Below are positions 8,655 through 17,955 of a DNA stretch of 64,000 nucleotides, piece after piece. The stretch is taken from positions 62,001 through 126,000 of the forward strand of contig JAEWIZ010000020.1 in NCBI GenBank assembly GCA_023386815.1, written 5' to 3'. The stretch comes from Bacillota bacterium (GTDB taxonomy: Bacteria > Bacillota > Clostridia > Lachnospirales > Lachnospiraceae). Positions within the stretch are counted from its first letter, which is position 1. Every line of letters begins with the position of its first letter. Position numbers and translations under genes: made by a program. Under the pieces are notes generated by a model. That model worked only from the letters and a program-made list of their open reading frames with translations. It ran no database searches and was not told where the DNA came from.

Positions 8655-9440
8655 TTAAAAAATAAATTTTTCTTTCAATTTTTCAACTATAGCTTCTGCT
8701 GCTTCTTGTGAATCTAATTCAGTTTCTTTAATTCCAGCTGCTTTAACACTAAGAGGCCAAGACTGTGCCACTTTTGTAGGTGATCCTTTTAATCCGATTC
8801 GTTCATCTTCAATCTCTAAATCAGAGCGGGTCAAAACGGTGATTTTTCTTTCCCTAAAAGCATCAAAAATACCCCCTGGGGTCATATAACGGGGCTTATT
8901 CATCTCTCCTAATGCAGTTATTAAACAAGGCATCTGAACTTTAATCATGTGATATCTGTCTTCAAATTGACGTTTTACAATGATGAAATCATCCTCAATC
9001 CTAATATCCTCAGCATAGGATACATTGGGTATTCCAAGATGTTCTGCTATCTGGGGTCCTACCTGTGCTGTATCACCATCGATAGCCTGGCGTCCTGTTA
9101 TAATTAAATCATATTCTAGCTTTTTAATGGCTGCCGCAATGGTGGAGGAGGTTGCCAGGGTATCCGCACCACCAAAAGCACGATCTGATATCAGATATGC
9201 ATGATCTGCACCCATAGCCATTGCCTCGCAAAGTACCTTATCAGCCTGTGCCGGTCCCATGGATATCACTGTGACTTCTGCACCTGTCTTATCCTTAAGC
9301 GCAAGTGCTGCTTCCAACCCAGCCTTATCATCCGGATTCATGATGCTTGGAACCCCTTCACGGATCAATGTTCCTGTCACTGGATTAATCTTAACTTCGT
9401 TGGTATCTGGAACCTGTTTAACGCAAACTATAATTTTCAC
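8655..9440 (-). CDS. etfB: electron transfer flavoprotein beta subunit
   Basis: EtfB of 261 residues, full length. It begins MKIIVCVKQVPDTNEVK and carries the signature around TGRQAIDGDTAQVGPQIAEHLG that contacts FAD, as expected for clostridial EtfB of the bifurcating type. It lies 17 bases downstream of the acyl-CoA dehydrogenase gene and 50 bases upstream of etfA, the standard crt-hbd-bcd-etfBA module with hbd and bcd in slightly altered order. It serves as the electron partner of Bcd. Confidence 0.94.
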   Translation of the reverse strand: MKIIVCVKQVPDTNEVKINPVTGTLIREGVPSIMNPDDKAGLEAALALKDKTGAEVTVISMGPAQADKVLCEAMAMGADHAYLISDRAFGGADTLATSSTIAAAIKKLEYDLIITGRQAIDGDTAQVGPQIAEHLGIPNVSYAEDIRIEDDFIIVKRQFEDRYHMIKVQMPCLITALGEMNKPRYMTPGGIFDAFRERKITVLTRSDLEIEDERIGLKGSPTKVAQSWPLSVKAAGIKETELDSQEAAEAIVEKLKEKFIF

Positions 9441-9457
9441 TACAACACACTCCTTAT

Positions 9458-10594
9458 CTATAATAAACTTGCGGAAATAACCATGCGCTGAACCTCTGAG
9501 GTTCCTTCATAAATTTCCGTGATTTTTGCATCACGCATCATACGTTCCACTTCATATTCCCTTGTGTAGCCATAGCCACCGTGGAGCTGAACTGCCTTAG
9601 TAGTAACCTCCATAGCCACCTCAGATGCATATAATTTTGCAATAGCTGCTTCCGTAGAGAATTTCTGTTGTGAATCCTTTGCAATAGCTGCACGATATAC
9701 CAGCAGTTTCGCCGCTTCAATCTTAGTAGCCATATTTGCTAGCTCAAATTGAGTATTTTGAAATTGCGAGATTGCTTTTCCGAATTGTTTTCTTTCTTTC
9801 ACATAAGCAATGGTAGTTTCCAGAGCACCTTCCGCTATTCCTAGAGCCTGGGCTGCGATACCGATACGACCTCCATCCAAGGTCTGCATAGCAATGCCAA
9901 AGCCTTTGCCCACCTCACCAAGAAGATTTTCCTTGGGGACAATACAGTCGGTAAAGATTAATTCATAGGTGGAAGATCCACGGATACCCATCTTTTTCTC
10001 TTTCGTTCCAAAAGTAAATCCTGGAGTTCCCTTTTCTACGATAAAGGCAGTAATACCTCTGGTACCTTTTGATTTATCTGTCATAGCGAATACAATATAA
10101 ATATCTGCTTCCTTGCCATTGGTAATGAATATTTTACTTCCATTCAATACATAATGGTCATCTACTAACACTGCTTTCGTTTGTTGTCCTGAAGCATCCG
10201 TACCTGCATTTGGCTCTGTTAATCCAAACGCACCTAACTTTTGCCCATTCGACAAGGGAATGAGATATTTTTCTTTCTGCTCCAAGGTTCCAAATTTTTT
10301 AATCGGTTCTGCACAAAGGGAAGTATGTGCAGAAACGATAACTCCTGTTGTAGCGCAGACCTTGGATAATTCCTCAACGCACATAACATAAGCAAGAGTA
10401 TCGCAACCCTGCCCACCATATTCCTTTGGAATTGGGATACCCATGAATCCAAGTTTCTTCATCTTATTGACCGTTTCACTTGGAAATTCTTCTGTTTCAT
10501 CTACCTCAATAGCAAGCGGCTTAACCTCTTTTTGTGCAAAATCTCTGAACAGAGTTTTTAACATCTCGTGTTCCTTACTTAATGCAAAATTCAT
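9458..10594 (-). CDS. bcd: butyryl-CoA dehydrogenase (short-chain acyl-CoA dehydrogenase)
   Basis: A 378-residue acyl-CoA dehydrogenase of normal length. The signatures GAFGLTEPNAGTDASG and QLHGGYGYTREYEVERMMRDAKI are present, with the catalytic glutamate in YEGTSEVQRM near the C-terminus. It reduces crotonyl-CoA to butyryl-CoA together with EtfAB. Immediate neighbours hbd and etfB confirm a butyrate-forming branch. A weak upstream site (GGAGGAAATGAC) precedes the ATG. Confidence 0.93.
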   Translation of the reverse strand: MNFALSKEHEMLKTLFRDFAQKEVKPLAIEVDETEEFPSETVNKMKKLGFMGIPIPKEYGGQGCDTLAYVMCVEELSKVCATTGVIVSAHTSLCAEPIKKFGTLEQKEKYLIPLSNGQKLGAFGLTEPNAGTDASGQQTKAVLVDDHYVLNGSKIFITNGKEADIYIVFAMTDKSKGTRGITAFIVEKGTPGFTFGTKEKKMGIRGSSTYELIFTDCIVPKENLLGEVGKGFGIAMQTLDGGRIGIAAQALGIAEGALETTIAYVKERKQFGKAISQFQNTQFELANMATKIEAAKLLVYRAAIAKDSQQKFSTEAAIAKLYASEVAMEVTTKAVQLHGGYGYTREYEVERMMRDAKITEIYEGTSEVQRMVISASLL

Positions 10595-10631
10595 GTCATT
10601 TCCTCCATTTAAACCAGCAAATTAATCATAT

Positions 10632-11483
10632 TTAATTATGATAATCGTAAAATCCTTTTCCTGATTTTATTCCTAATTGTCCTCCACGAACCATTTTTTT
10701 CAGGAGTGGGTGTGGTCGATATTTTGAGTCACCTGTTTCATGCTGTAATACCTCCATTATAGCCAGCACCACATCAAGTCCTACCAGATCGCCTAAAGCC
10801 AACGGTCCCATAGGATGATTTGCTCCAAGTTTCATTGCATTGTCTATGCCTTCTACAGTCGCAACTCCTTCAGCATAAATTCCAATTGCTTCATTAATCA
10901 TAGGCACTAATATTCTGTTTACTACAAATCCCGCGGCTTCTTCTACTTGAACTGGAATTTTCCCAATTCCTACCGAGATTTCTTTGATCTTATCTACTAC
11001 CTCAATTGGGGTATTCAGACCTGCAATCACTTCTACCAGTTTCATTACCGGAGCAGGATTAAAAAAATGCATTCCGATAACCGGTCTATCAATTTCTGCA
11101 CTTATCTCTGTAATGGATAAAGAAGAAGTATTTGTAGCAAAGATACAGTCCGTTTTACAAATTGACTGTAACTCTTGTAAAGTTTGTTTCTTAATCTCGA
11201 TATTTTCTATTGCTGCTTCAATTACCAGGTCACAGTCCTTACAAATATCTTTAACACCTGTTGCTATCCTATCTAATATAACATCTACCTCTGATTGCTG
11301 CAGCTTACCTTGAGCAATCCGTTTTTCAAGATTTTTATTAATTCTCTTTTTGCCATTCGCAGCAATGACTTCATTAATATCACATAAACACACTTCATAA
11401 CCCTCTGTCTGTGCAAAGGCTTGTGCTATTCCGGAACCCATGGTTCCCGCTCCTATAATACCTATTTTCATTGATGCATCCAT
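10632..11483 (-). CDS. hbd: 3-hydroxybutyryl-CoA dehydrogenase
   Basis: A 283-residue Hbd that reduces acetoacetyl-CoA to (S)-3-hydroxybutyryl-CoA. The NAD-binding GIIGAGTMGSGIAQAFAQ, the catalytic-region GMHFFNPAPVMKLVEV, and NRILVPMINEAI plus GANHPMGPLALGDLVGLD are all canonical. Two in-frame ATGs, at 11483 and 11471, are possible. The second gives the typical MKIGIIGAG start but a long spacing from AGAAAGG. It lies in the butyrate module and is distinct from the shorter-motif dehydrogenase at 5.4-6.3 kb. Confidence 0.94.
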   Translation of the reverse strand: MDASMKIGIIGAGTMGSGIAQAFAQTEGYEVCLCDINEVIAANGKKRINKNLEKRIAQGKLQQSEVDVILDRIATGVKDICKDCDLVIEAAIENIEIKKQTLQELQSICKTDCIFATNTSSLSITEISAEIDRPVIGMHFFNPAPVMKLVEVIAGLNTPIEVVDKIKEISVGIGKIPVQVEEAAGFVVNRILVPMINEAIGIYAEGVATVEGIDNAMKLGANHPMGPLALGDLVGLDVVLAIMEVLQHETGDSKYRPHPLLKKMVRGGQLGIKSGKGFYDYHN

Positions 11484-11588
11484 ACCTTTCTACTTTAATC
11501 ATGATCAAAATGAACCATTTATGCTAAATCATGAACGATGAAGGTTAAAAATATTTATATTTCCTAGTATACATTTCAAACCTTTACC

Positions 11589-12383
11589 TTATTTATTTAA
11601 GAAGGCTTCAACTTTTCTCTTTTCTAAGAAGGCAGCCATCCCTTCCGACTGGTCATAAGTTTCAAAACATTCACTAAATAATCTTTCCTCAATGGTAATA
11701 GCTTCATCCATATCAGTATACAAACCATCATTAATTGCTTTCTTACTGTTGCGGACTGCTATTGGAGCGTTATTTGCAATTGTTTCTGCCAACTTTTTAA
11801 CCGCAGGCATTAATTCTTCCTGAGGGTATACCTTATTAACCAAGCCAATCCGGTATGCCTCATCTGCTTTGATATTTCTCGCTCCAAATATCATTTCCTT
11901 GGCTATTCCTGCTCCAACAATTCGAGCCAGTCGCTGAGTTCCACCAAAACCGGGGGTGATACCAAGTCCAACCTCAGGTTGTCCAAATATTGCATTATCG
12001 GAACAAATTCTGATGTCACAACTCATACATAATTCACAGCCACCGCCTAAGGCAAAACCATTAACTGCTGCAATAATTGGTATTTGAAATGTTTCCATTT
12101 TTCTGAACAGATCATTCCCTCTTTTGCTAAAAGCTTCACTTTCTATTTTGGAAAACCTGTTCATTTCACTGATATCAGCTCCAGCAACAAAAGATTTTTC
12201 ACCCTCACCGGTTATAATCAGTACTCTCACTGTATTTATATTAATATCATCTAGAGTTTTATTAATCTCCTCAAGCAACTTGCTGTTCAATGCATTCAAT
12301 GCCTTTGGTCGCCTAATCGTAATAATACCAATTAGCCCTTCTTGTTCGTAGGCAATAAACTCCATTGATTGGTTTTTTTCCAT
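11589..12383 (-). CDS. crt: crotonase (enoyl-CoA hydratase)
   Basis: A 264-residue enoyl-CoA hydratase converting 3-hydroxybutyryl-CoA to crotonyl-CoA. The oxyanion-hole segments SFVAGADISEM and NGFALGGGCEL and the catalytic glutamates in FGQPEVGLGITPGFGGTQRL are intact. It heads the crt-hbd-bcd-etfBA module, just downstream of a stem-loop that follows the transporter gene, so this module may have its own promoter or receive attenuated readthrough. Confidence 0.93.
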   Translation of the reverse strand: MEKNQSMEFIAYEQEGLIGIITIRRPKALNALNSKLLEEINKTLDDININTVRVLIITGEGEKSFVAGADISEMNRFSKIESEAFSKRGNDLFRKMETFQIPIIAAVNGFALGGGCELCMSCDIRICSDNAIFGQPEVGLGITPGFGGTQRLARIVGAGIAKEMIFGARNIKADEAYRIGLVNKVYPQEELMPAVKKLAETIANNAPIAVRNSKKAINDGLYTDMDEAITIEERLFSECFETYDQSEGMAAFLEKRKVEAFLNK

Positions 12384-12410
12384 AACAACCTCCCATAGGG
12401 CGTATTAATA

Positions 12411-12445
12411 GAAAGACAAAAATCCAGGTCGGATTTCTGTCTTTC
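12411..12445 (-). terminator. terminator-like hairpin after the MFS gene
   Basis: GAAAGACAAAAATCC (12411-12425) pairs with GGATTTCTGTCTTTC (12431-12445), 15 bp with one mismatch and a 5-base loop. On the minus strand the stem is followed by TATTAAT, a weak U-tract. It lies between the transporter stop and the crotonase start, and probably reduces readthrough from the upstream unit. Confidence 0.6.
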
Positions 12446-12466
12446 ATTAATTATAATATAAAACTG

Positions 12467-13735
12467 TTAGTTTGCTGCCTTTCCAATGAATTTGTCATTA
12501 GAAAGTGCCATAAAGACTAATCCAATTACTAAAACAACAATGTCCAAAATATACATTACTGCGAAATTTGCAAAAAATCCTGTCATCATTATACCGATAC
12601 CTGCGAATATCTCAAACATGGTACCAATAACCTGATAACCAGCATTGTAATCCCAACGTCCATACTTTGTTGCTACATAAGATGGAAGAAGGTTACACAG
12701 TGCTCCCTGTGCCATAAAGATAATAACACCTGCTATCCAGCAGAATATCGCTCCTTTTGGCATTATTAAAAGGAATAAAAATCCAATTAAAAGTAAGATG
12801 AAATATCCGACAAATGCTTTTTTTGTTCCAATTTTTTGATCAATAATTCCAAAAATAAAGCTACCAATTATCCCCATTATTCCACCGACTGCAAAGACTG
12901 CAGTTGCCATTCCATAGTCATAGCCGTAAGACATCATCGCTGGGATTGCAGATGCAATATAACTCATAACTGCCATAAATGCGAAACCGGAGCCAAGTCC
13001 AATAAACCAGGTATCTTTATCTTTAAATATCTTTCCAATGGTGAATGTAGTCTTGTATTCTTTCATTAAATACAAGGTTTCTTCAAGTGCAGCTGCATAT
13101 TCAACCTCACCATCCGGAAATTCTCCTGCTTCTTCCGGGTTGTTTTTAATTCCAATCAAACCAATGATTCCAACAATAACCATGATAGCAGCAACAACAG
13201 CCATACCGTATCCAAGACCTAATGCACCAAGAAGTTTTGGCATCATCGGCACATATACAAAGTTCATAGCTACAATACCCATGGTTGTAAATCCAAGAAC
13301 GATACCTTTCTTTGTCGGCCACCAGTTTGCAGTCAGTGTCATACCACCGTTTTTCTCATAACCACCGCCCAGGAATCCTATAATCAGAATATCTAGAAGA
13401 AATACCGGCAAACTCTGGGTAAAACCAAATAACAGTAACAATGCTGCCGAAATAAACAATGTAATGACTGTCAGCATTTTGGGGCCAATTTTACGGGTCC
13501 ATTTTGCCAGTCCCAATATTCCGAATGCTTTCAATATACATGCGAGACCGGATACTGCATTGATAACGTTAAGATCCCATCCACGAATTTCAGAAAACAT
13601 TGGATATACTGTATTGTTGTTACCTCCGATGATGCTGGTTCCAATCAGGAACAGTACCGCCGTATAAAACATCATTCCTATCTGTTTTGATCCATACCAC
13701 TTTGAATTTGTATTCATCTTTACTTCTTTGTTCAT
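12467..13735 (-). CDS. MFS transporter, probable substrate importer of the cluster
   Basis: A 422-residue polytopic protein with about 12 hydrophobic segments and the MFS cytoplasmic loop motif in WTRKIGPKM; a charged central loop near residues 195-230 separates two six-helix halves. The start at 13735 is preferred because GGGGGAAGGG is 3-12 bases upstream. It resembles the OFA-type branch by general layout, but I cannot assign a substrate. In a catabolic cluster it likely imports the aromatic or acid substrate, or exports an acid product. Confidence 0.82.
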   Translation of the reverse strand: MNKEVKMNTNSKWYGSKQIGMMFYTAVLFLIGTSIIGGNNNTVYPMFSEIRGWDLNVINAVSGLACILKAFGILGLAKWTRKIGPKMLTVITLFISAALLLLFGFTQSLPVFLLDILIIGFLGGGYEKNGGMTLTANWWPTKKGIVLGFTTMGIVAMNFVYVPMMPKLLGALGLGYGMAVVAAIMVIVGIIGLIGIKNNPEEAGEFPDGEVEYAAALEETLYLMKEYKTTFTIGKIFKDKDTWFIGLGSGFAFMAVMSYIASAIPAMMSYGYDYGMATAVFAVGGIMGIIGSFIFGIIDQKIGTKKAFVGYFILLLIGFLFLLIMPKGAIFCWIAGVIIFMAQGALCNLLPSYVATKYGRWDYNAGYQVIGTMFEIFAGIGIMMTGFFANFAVMYILDIVVLVIGLVFMALSNDKFIGKAAN

Positions 13736-13823
13736 TTGCCCTTCCCCCATTTTCTTTTCAGTAATAAAAATTCTCTCATTTTATAAACTCCTTACTGTGT
13801 CCCAATACACAAAATTAATATAA

Positions 13824-15575
13824 CTAACGCACGATATAAGTTGTATGTAACAAATGATGTGCCTTCTCACTGCCTGGCTCGTCCAAATAATTTGCATACA
13901 GCTCTTTGATAGCTGGATTGTCATGAGATTTACGATATTTACTATTCTCATCGTTACGATAGAGTGCTGCTGCACGAATTTCTGGTACATTTGATAAAGC
14001 ATGAACTGCTGCTGACTGATGAGGTTGACCACCACCGTTCACACAGCCGCCTGGGCATGCCATGATCTCGATAAACTGATAGTCCGCTTCACCGGCTTTC
14101 ACCTTTGTCAGAAGTGCGTTTGCGTTCGCCAGACCGGATGCAACAGCCACCTTGACGATCGTTCCACCAATATCTACAGATGCTTCCTTGATACCATTCA
14201 TACTGCGAACTGCATGGTACTCTAATTTTTCTGTTTCTTTTCCGGAAATCTTCTCTACGGCCGTACGAAGAGCAGCCTCCATAACTCCTCCTGTCACGCC
14301 AAAGATAACTCCTGCGCCGGTACCCTGTCCAAGTGGGTCATCAAACTTGGCCATTGGATTCATCGCTTCCAGCTGGATCTCTGCATCCTTTAACAATTTT
14401 GCAAGCTCATTGGTCGTTATTGAAATATCCACATCCGGTACTCCTGCACCATTTTCATCCGCTCTTGTAATCTCAAATTTCTTTGCTGTACATGGCATTA
14501 CACTTACCACTACGATGTTCTCTTTATTAATGCCTTCCTTTTCAGCAATATAGGATTTTACAATAGCCCCCTGCATCTGCTGCGGAGATTTACATGTTGA
14601 TAAATTATCCAGCATATCCGGATAAAAATGTTCTGCGTATTTGATCCATCCTGGACAACAGGAAGTAATGAGCGGAAGTACTCCGTCATGTTGGATTCGT
14701 TCAATCAGCTCATTAGATTCCTCCATAATGGTCAGATCGGCCGCAAATTTTGTGTCAAATACTTTGTCAAAGCCAATCCGCTTCAATGCTTCTGCAATTC
14801 GACCTTCAACATCTACACCAATCGGGAATTCAAAGCACTCGCCAAGCGCTGCTCTGACAGACGGAGCCACCTGAACAACGACATACTTTTCAAGATCAGC
14901 TAATACCTTCTTAACTTCTTCAGTCTGATCCTTTTCTGTTAATGCTCCAACAGGACATACAGCTACACACTGACCACAATTTACACAACTTGCTGCCGCA
15001 AGCCCTGCCGGCGAGGACGGTGTAATAAGTGTATCCAAACCAGTTCCTGTTGCTGTAATGGCAGATACTGCCTGCACCTTTGCACATACATTAATGCAAC
15101 GCTTGCAGCGAATACACTTGTTATTATCTCTCACCAGAACCAGGGATGATAGGTCTAGCTCTTCCAGTTTCTCTTTCGGAAGATCCGGCTCATCTGTAAA
15201 TCCATACTCATGCAATAGGTCTTGAAGTTCACAACTTGTAGATCGTAAACAATACAGGCAAGACTTGTTATGCTGAGCAAGAATTTTCGCCAAAGCAGCC
15301 TTACGTGCTTCAATTACTGTTGATGAATCGGTCAAAATTTTCATGCCATCTTTCACTCGGGTTGTAGACGCATTTACAATTTCTCCGTCTACTTCAACAA
15401 CACAGACACCGCTATCATCAATGTCCATGATCCCTTTTAAATAATATAATGTTGGAATATGTACTTGTTTGAACTCCTGAAGCAGCTTTAACGTCTCTAA
15501 GGAAGCTGCAAGGATTGAGATCCCTTTTGTCACAGAATAATCTCTACCATTAAATTTAATTGCAATTTTGTCCAT
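13824..15575 (-). CDS. [FeFe]-hydrogenase, HydA type with degenerate N-terminal 2Fe-2S domain
   Basis: A 583-residue hydrogenase. All three H-cluster motifs are intact: TSCCPGW, MPCTAKKFE and EIMACPGGCVNGGG. Two 4Fe-4S motifs (CIRCKRCINVC and CVNCGQCVAVCP) and the His/Cys cluster HNKSCLYCLRSTSC precede them. The N-terminal ubiquitin-like 2Fe-2S fold (residues 1-80) is recognisable, but its ligands are mostly lost: TLCYLK has become TLYYLK, and the GACRVC-type motif retains only one Cys. It lies 13 bases downstream of an AprA-like flavoprotein gene. It probably produces H2 or exchanges electrons with the adjacent ferredoxin, balancing redox in the pathway. No HydB or HydC subunits are encoded nearby. 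Confidence 0.88.
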   Translation of the reverse strand: MDKIAIKFNGRDYSVTKGISILAASLETLKLLQEFKQVHIPTLYYLKGIMDIDDSGVCVVEVDGEIVNASTTRVKDGMKILTDSSTVIEARKAALAKILAQHNKSCLYCLRSTSCELQDLLHEYGFTDEPDLPKEKLEELDLSSLVLVRDNNKCIRCKRCINVCAKVQAVSAITATGTGLDTLITPSSPAGLAAASCVNCGQCVAVCPVGALTEKDQTEEVKKVLADLEKYVVVQVAPSVRAALGECFEFPIGVDVEGRIAEALKRIGFDKVFDTKFAADLTIMEESNELIERIQHDGVLPLITSCCPGWIKYAEHFYPDMLDNLSTCKSPQQMQGAIVKSYIAEKEGINKENIVVVSVMPCTAKKFEITRADENGAGVPDVDISITTNELAKLLKDAEIQLEAMNPMAKFDDPLGQGTGAGVIFGVTGGVMEAALRTAVEKISGKETEKLEYHAVRSMNGIKEASVDIGGTIVKVAVASGLANANALLTKVKAGEADYQFIEIMACPGGCVNGGGQPHQSAAVHALSNVPEIRAAALYRNDENSKYRKSHDNPAIKELYANYLDEPGSEKAHHLLHTTYIVR

Positions 15576-15588
15576 CTATCGCTCCTCC

Positions 15589-17346
15589 TTAATTCTCAAC
15601 AAAGTACTCTTCTACATGACCTTCCGGAATCTTGTATCCTTCTGGTCTGATCGGATATCTCCACATTGGAATATCCTCTGTAAAAAGTTCCATCTCACCA
15701 TCTGCACCCTGTTTAATGTTAATCCATTTTAGCCAATTCTGATCATCTCTTTCAGGGTAATCTGTACGATAATGAGGATACATGATACCACGGGACTCTT
15801 TTCTCATATCTGCTGAACGATATACCATCTCCAGACATAGAACCGTATCCGTTACCTCCAGACACTTGGAAAGTGAATGTGGATCATCTGCGGTGAGTTC
15901 CGGAAGAATTTTCTTCATCTCCTCAATATCCGAATAAACATCCTGAATGACTTTTTCACTCTTTGTAATGGCTTTATTAACATCAAAAATATAGCGTTCA
16001 ATCATGTCAAAGATTTCTTTTGGTTTATGAGTCGACTTTCGATGTAATGGCGCGTAAATCTTTTCTTTTAAAGCTGCTAGCTGTTCCAGGTTGATCTCAT
16101 CAAATGTTGACTCAGATGCATATCTTGCCATACTTGCCCCTGCCATCATACCTGTTGTAGATGCATTTCCTACACCATCACCACGGGTCCAGCCAAAATA
16201 GGCATTTCCCTGGGTACTAATCTTGCCTGGTGCCCACAGACCTTCTACATCTGTCCGAATCTCTGTATCAACCTTAATCGGCTCTACCTGGATTACCGTC
16301 TTGATGGTGGTCTCCGGAGTGTCTCCTACTTCACCGAACGAACGGATTGTTTTCTCAAACACATGCTCTTCCCATTCCATTTTATCCCGGAGCATACGCA
16401 TTACATTTTCATCCATTCCCTGTCCACCGATGATCGCCCGAACTTCATCCGGATGCTCTAAATCGCACCATAGAGGACTATTGCCTAATTTAACTTCCTC
16501 CAACATGCCTTCGACCAGCTGAGGAGTAACTTCCCACTGTTTTTCACCGATATATTTTTGGGTAATATTCTCACCCTTACTATTGCAGATTAAGTTGAAT
16601 CCGCCATAGATGGGAGTATTGTTTTTCTTAAATACAACATCTATCTGCGTTGAGAACTCAACGTTTCTCATGATCGCACCAGCACGATATGCCGCACCAA
16701 CACCGGTACCATAGCCCATGAACTCCAGTCCAATCTTCTTGAAATGGCAACCCTGTGTAGCTAGCGCTGTTGCTTTTGCATGGAAGATTTTGCAATCACC
16801 ATGATCCATATCAAAGCCAACCGCACCAATGACTTTTCCCGAATCATTGGTAATCAGCTCAAATAAATTGACACGACTCAATAGACGAACTCCAAGCTTT
16901 AAGGCAAAATTTCGTAAGGATACACAGGTGTTAATTTCAATACCTGACATATCTAAAGCACCTGGAATAAAATCAAATGGTTTTACGTTTCCATTTTCAT
17001 CTACAGACACTTTAACTCCACAATGATGCATATATTCAATATTATCTCTATGTACTTCCAGATACTTCTTCAGAAATTCCTGATCATTCATATATGGTGT
17101 ATGTGCATGAACAAGGTAATTCATAGCATTCATAACCCCATCCTCATTGTGTGAGGTTGCTCGAATACCATTGCCGGCTTTTGTTGCCTGACCGTTCCAA
17201 CCAATAATGCCTTTGTCTACGACCAGAATATCCAGATCCGGATTTGTCTCTTTGGCTTTGATGGCTGTAACCAATCCAGCCATACCACCGCCAATGATCA
17301 AAATATCAGAAGTATATAATTCTCCAAAATCTTTTACGCTTGCCAT
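15589..17346 (-). CDS. AprA/fumarate-reductase-like FAD flavoprotein
   Basis: A 585-residue member of the FAD-binding succinate dehydrogenase/fumarate reductase/adenylylsulfate reductase family. The dinucleotide motif IIGGGMAGLVTAIKA is at residues 17-31. WAPGKISTQGNAYFGWTRGDGVGNASTTG forms the second FAD region, and the C-terminal tail contains MYPHYRTDYPERDDQNW as in AprA-type proteins. It is followed upstream by a two-cluster ferredoxin gene, as AprA is paired with AprB, but no sulfate-activation genes occur, so sulfur metabolism is unlikely. With the hydrogenase next door it may be an oxidoreductase acting on an enoate or aromatic intermediate. The reaction is unknown. Confidence 0.8.
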   Translation of the reverse strand: MASVKDFGELYTSDILIIGGGMAGLVTAIKAKETNPDLDILVVDKGIIGWNGQATKAGNGIRATSHNEDGVMNAMNYLVHAHTPYMNDQEFLKKYLEVHRDNIEYMHHCGVKVSVDENGNVKPFDFIPGALDMSGIEINTCVSLRNFALKLGVRLLSRVNLFELITNDSGKVIGAVGFDMDHGDCKIFHAKATALATQGCHFKKIGLEFMGYGTGVGAAYRAGAIMRNVEFSTQIDVVFKKNNTPIYGGFNLICNSKGENITQKYIGEKQWEVTPQLVEGMLEEVKLGNSPLWCDLEHPDEVRAIIGGQGMDENVMRMLRDKMEWEEHVFEKTIRSFGEVGDTPETTIKTVIQVEPIKVDTEIRTDVEGLWAPGKISTQGNAYFGWTRGDGVGNASTTGMMAGASMARYASESTFDEINLEQLAALKEKIYAPLHRKSTHKPKEIFDMIERYIFDVNKAITKSEKVIQDVYSDIEEMKKILPELTADDPHSLSKCLEVTDTVLCLEMVYRSADMRKESRGIMYPHYRTDYPERDDQNWLKWINIKQGADGEMELFTEDIPMWRYPIRPEGYKIPEGHVEEYFVEN

Positions 17347-17348
17347 AC

Positions 17349-17642
17349 TTATTCTCCTCCCATGATATCTTCATCATTAATCAGACCCGCACTATACTCC
17401 AATGGATCCACCTGTAAAGTATTGATGGGATAAATATCAATGACATTATTAAGACAGGCCATTTCGCATTGAAAGCATAAGACACATTCATCCGGATACT
17501 TTGGATATGCATGCTGGTGTTCTTCATTCCACTGCCATACGTTTTCCATACAACGACGGACACATCTTTTACATCCGCAACAACGCTCTGTGTCCACAGT
17601 AAACTTCACGCTCTGTTGCTGACCCTTGTTTGTAACAACCAT
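17349..17642 (-). CDS. AprB-like ferredoxin with two 4Fe-4S clusters
   Basis: A 97-residue iron-sulfur protein with CCGCKRCVRRCMENVW and CVLCFQCEMACLNNVIDIYP, two four-Cys cluster motifs. It is shorter than AprB of sulfate reducers (about 150 residues), lacking the C-terminal tail. It is three bases upstream of the flavoprotein gene, so the two products probably form a heterodimer passing electrons to or from the flavin, perhaps on to the hydrogenase. It is the first gene of its transcription unit and carries an AGGAGG ribosome site. Confidence 0.85.
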   Translation of the reverse strand: MVVTNKGQQQSVKFTVDTERCCGCKRCVRRCMENVWQWNEEHQHAYPKYPDECVLCFQCEMACLNNVIDIYPINTLQVDPLEYSAGLINDEDIMGGE

Positions 17643-17716
17643 AAAAATACCTCCTAGTATAATGATTTCTCAGAATCTTTTAGCTATGATTTCGCTGGCT
17701 ATCAGATTCCTCTTTT

Positions 17717-17758
17717 TTATTAAAACACACCACTCTTTTTGCCAATAACAATTGACAA
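17717..17758 (-). promoter_or_regulatory. candidate promoter with overlapping palindromic operator
   Basis: On the minus strand TTGGCA (17740-17745) is followed after exactly 17 bases by TAATAA (17717-17722), a plausible sigma-A promoter about 75 bases upstream of the ferredoxin start. The -35 element lies within an imperfect palindrome at 17739-17758, TTGTCAAT-TGTT-ATTGGCAA, with 7 of 8 arm positions paired, which looks like a dimeric regulator site. The 313 bases between this gene and acpS (17643-17955) hold no gene. Confidence 0.45.
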
Positions 17759-17955
17759 AACCATAAAAAAATGTGTCAGGCCGCGACCTTATTTTTTTCG
17801 ATTGGAGTGTTTTATTTGTATCCAGTTAATATTGGTGGCTATATCGCCTAAGCGAACTTTGTTTTGAACTACTTTGTATATTTTTTGACAATCAAGCCGT
17901 GACGTTGACATAATTTAGCAAGGGCATACCTATCTTTTATAACCAATAGTGACCG

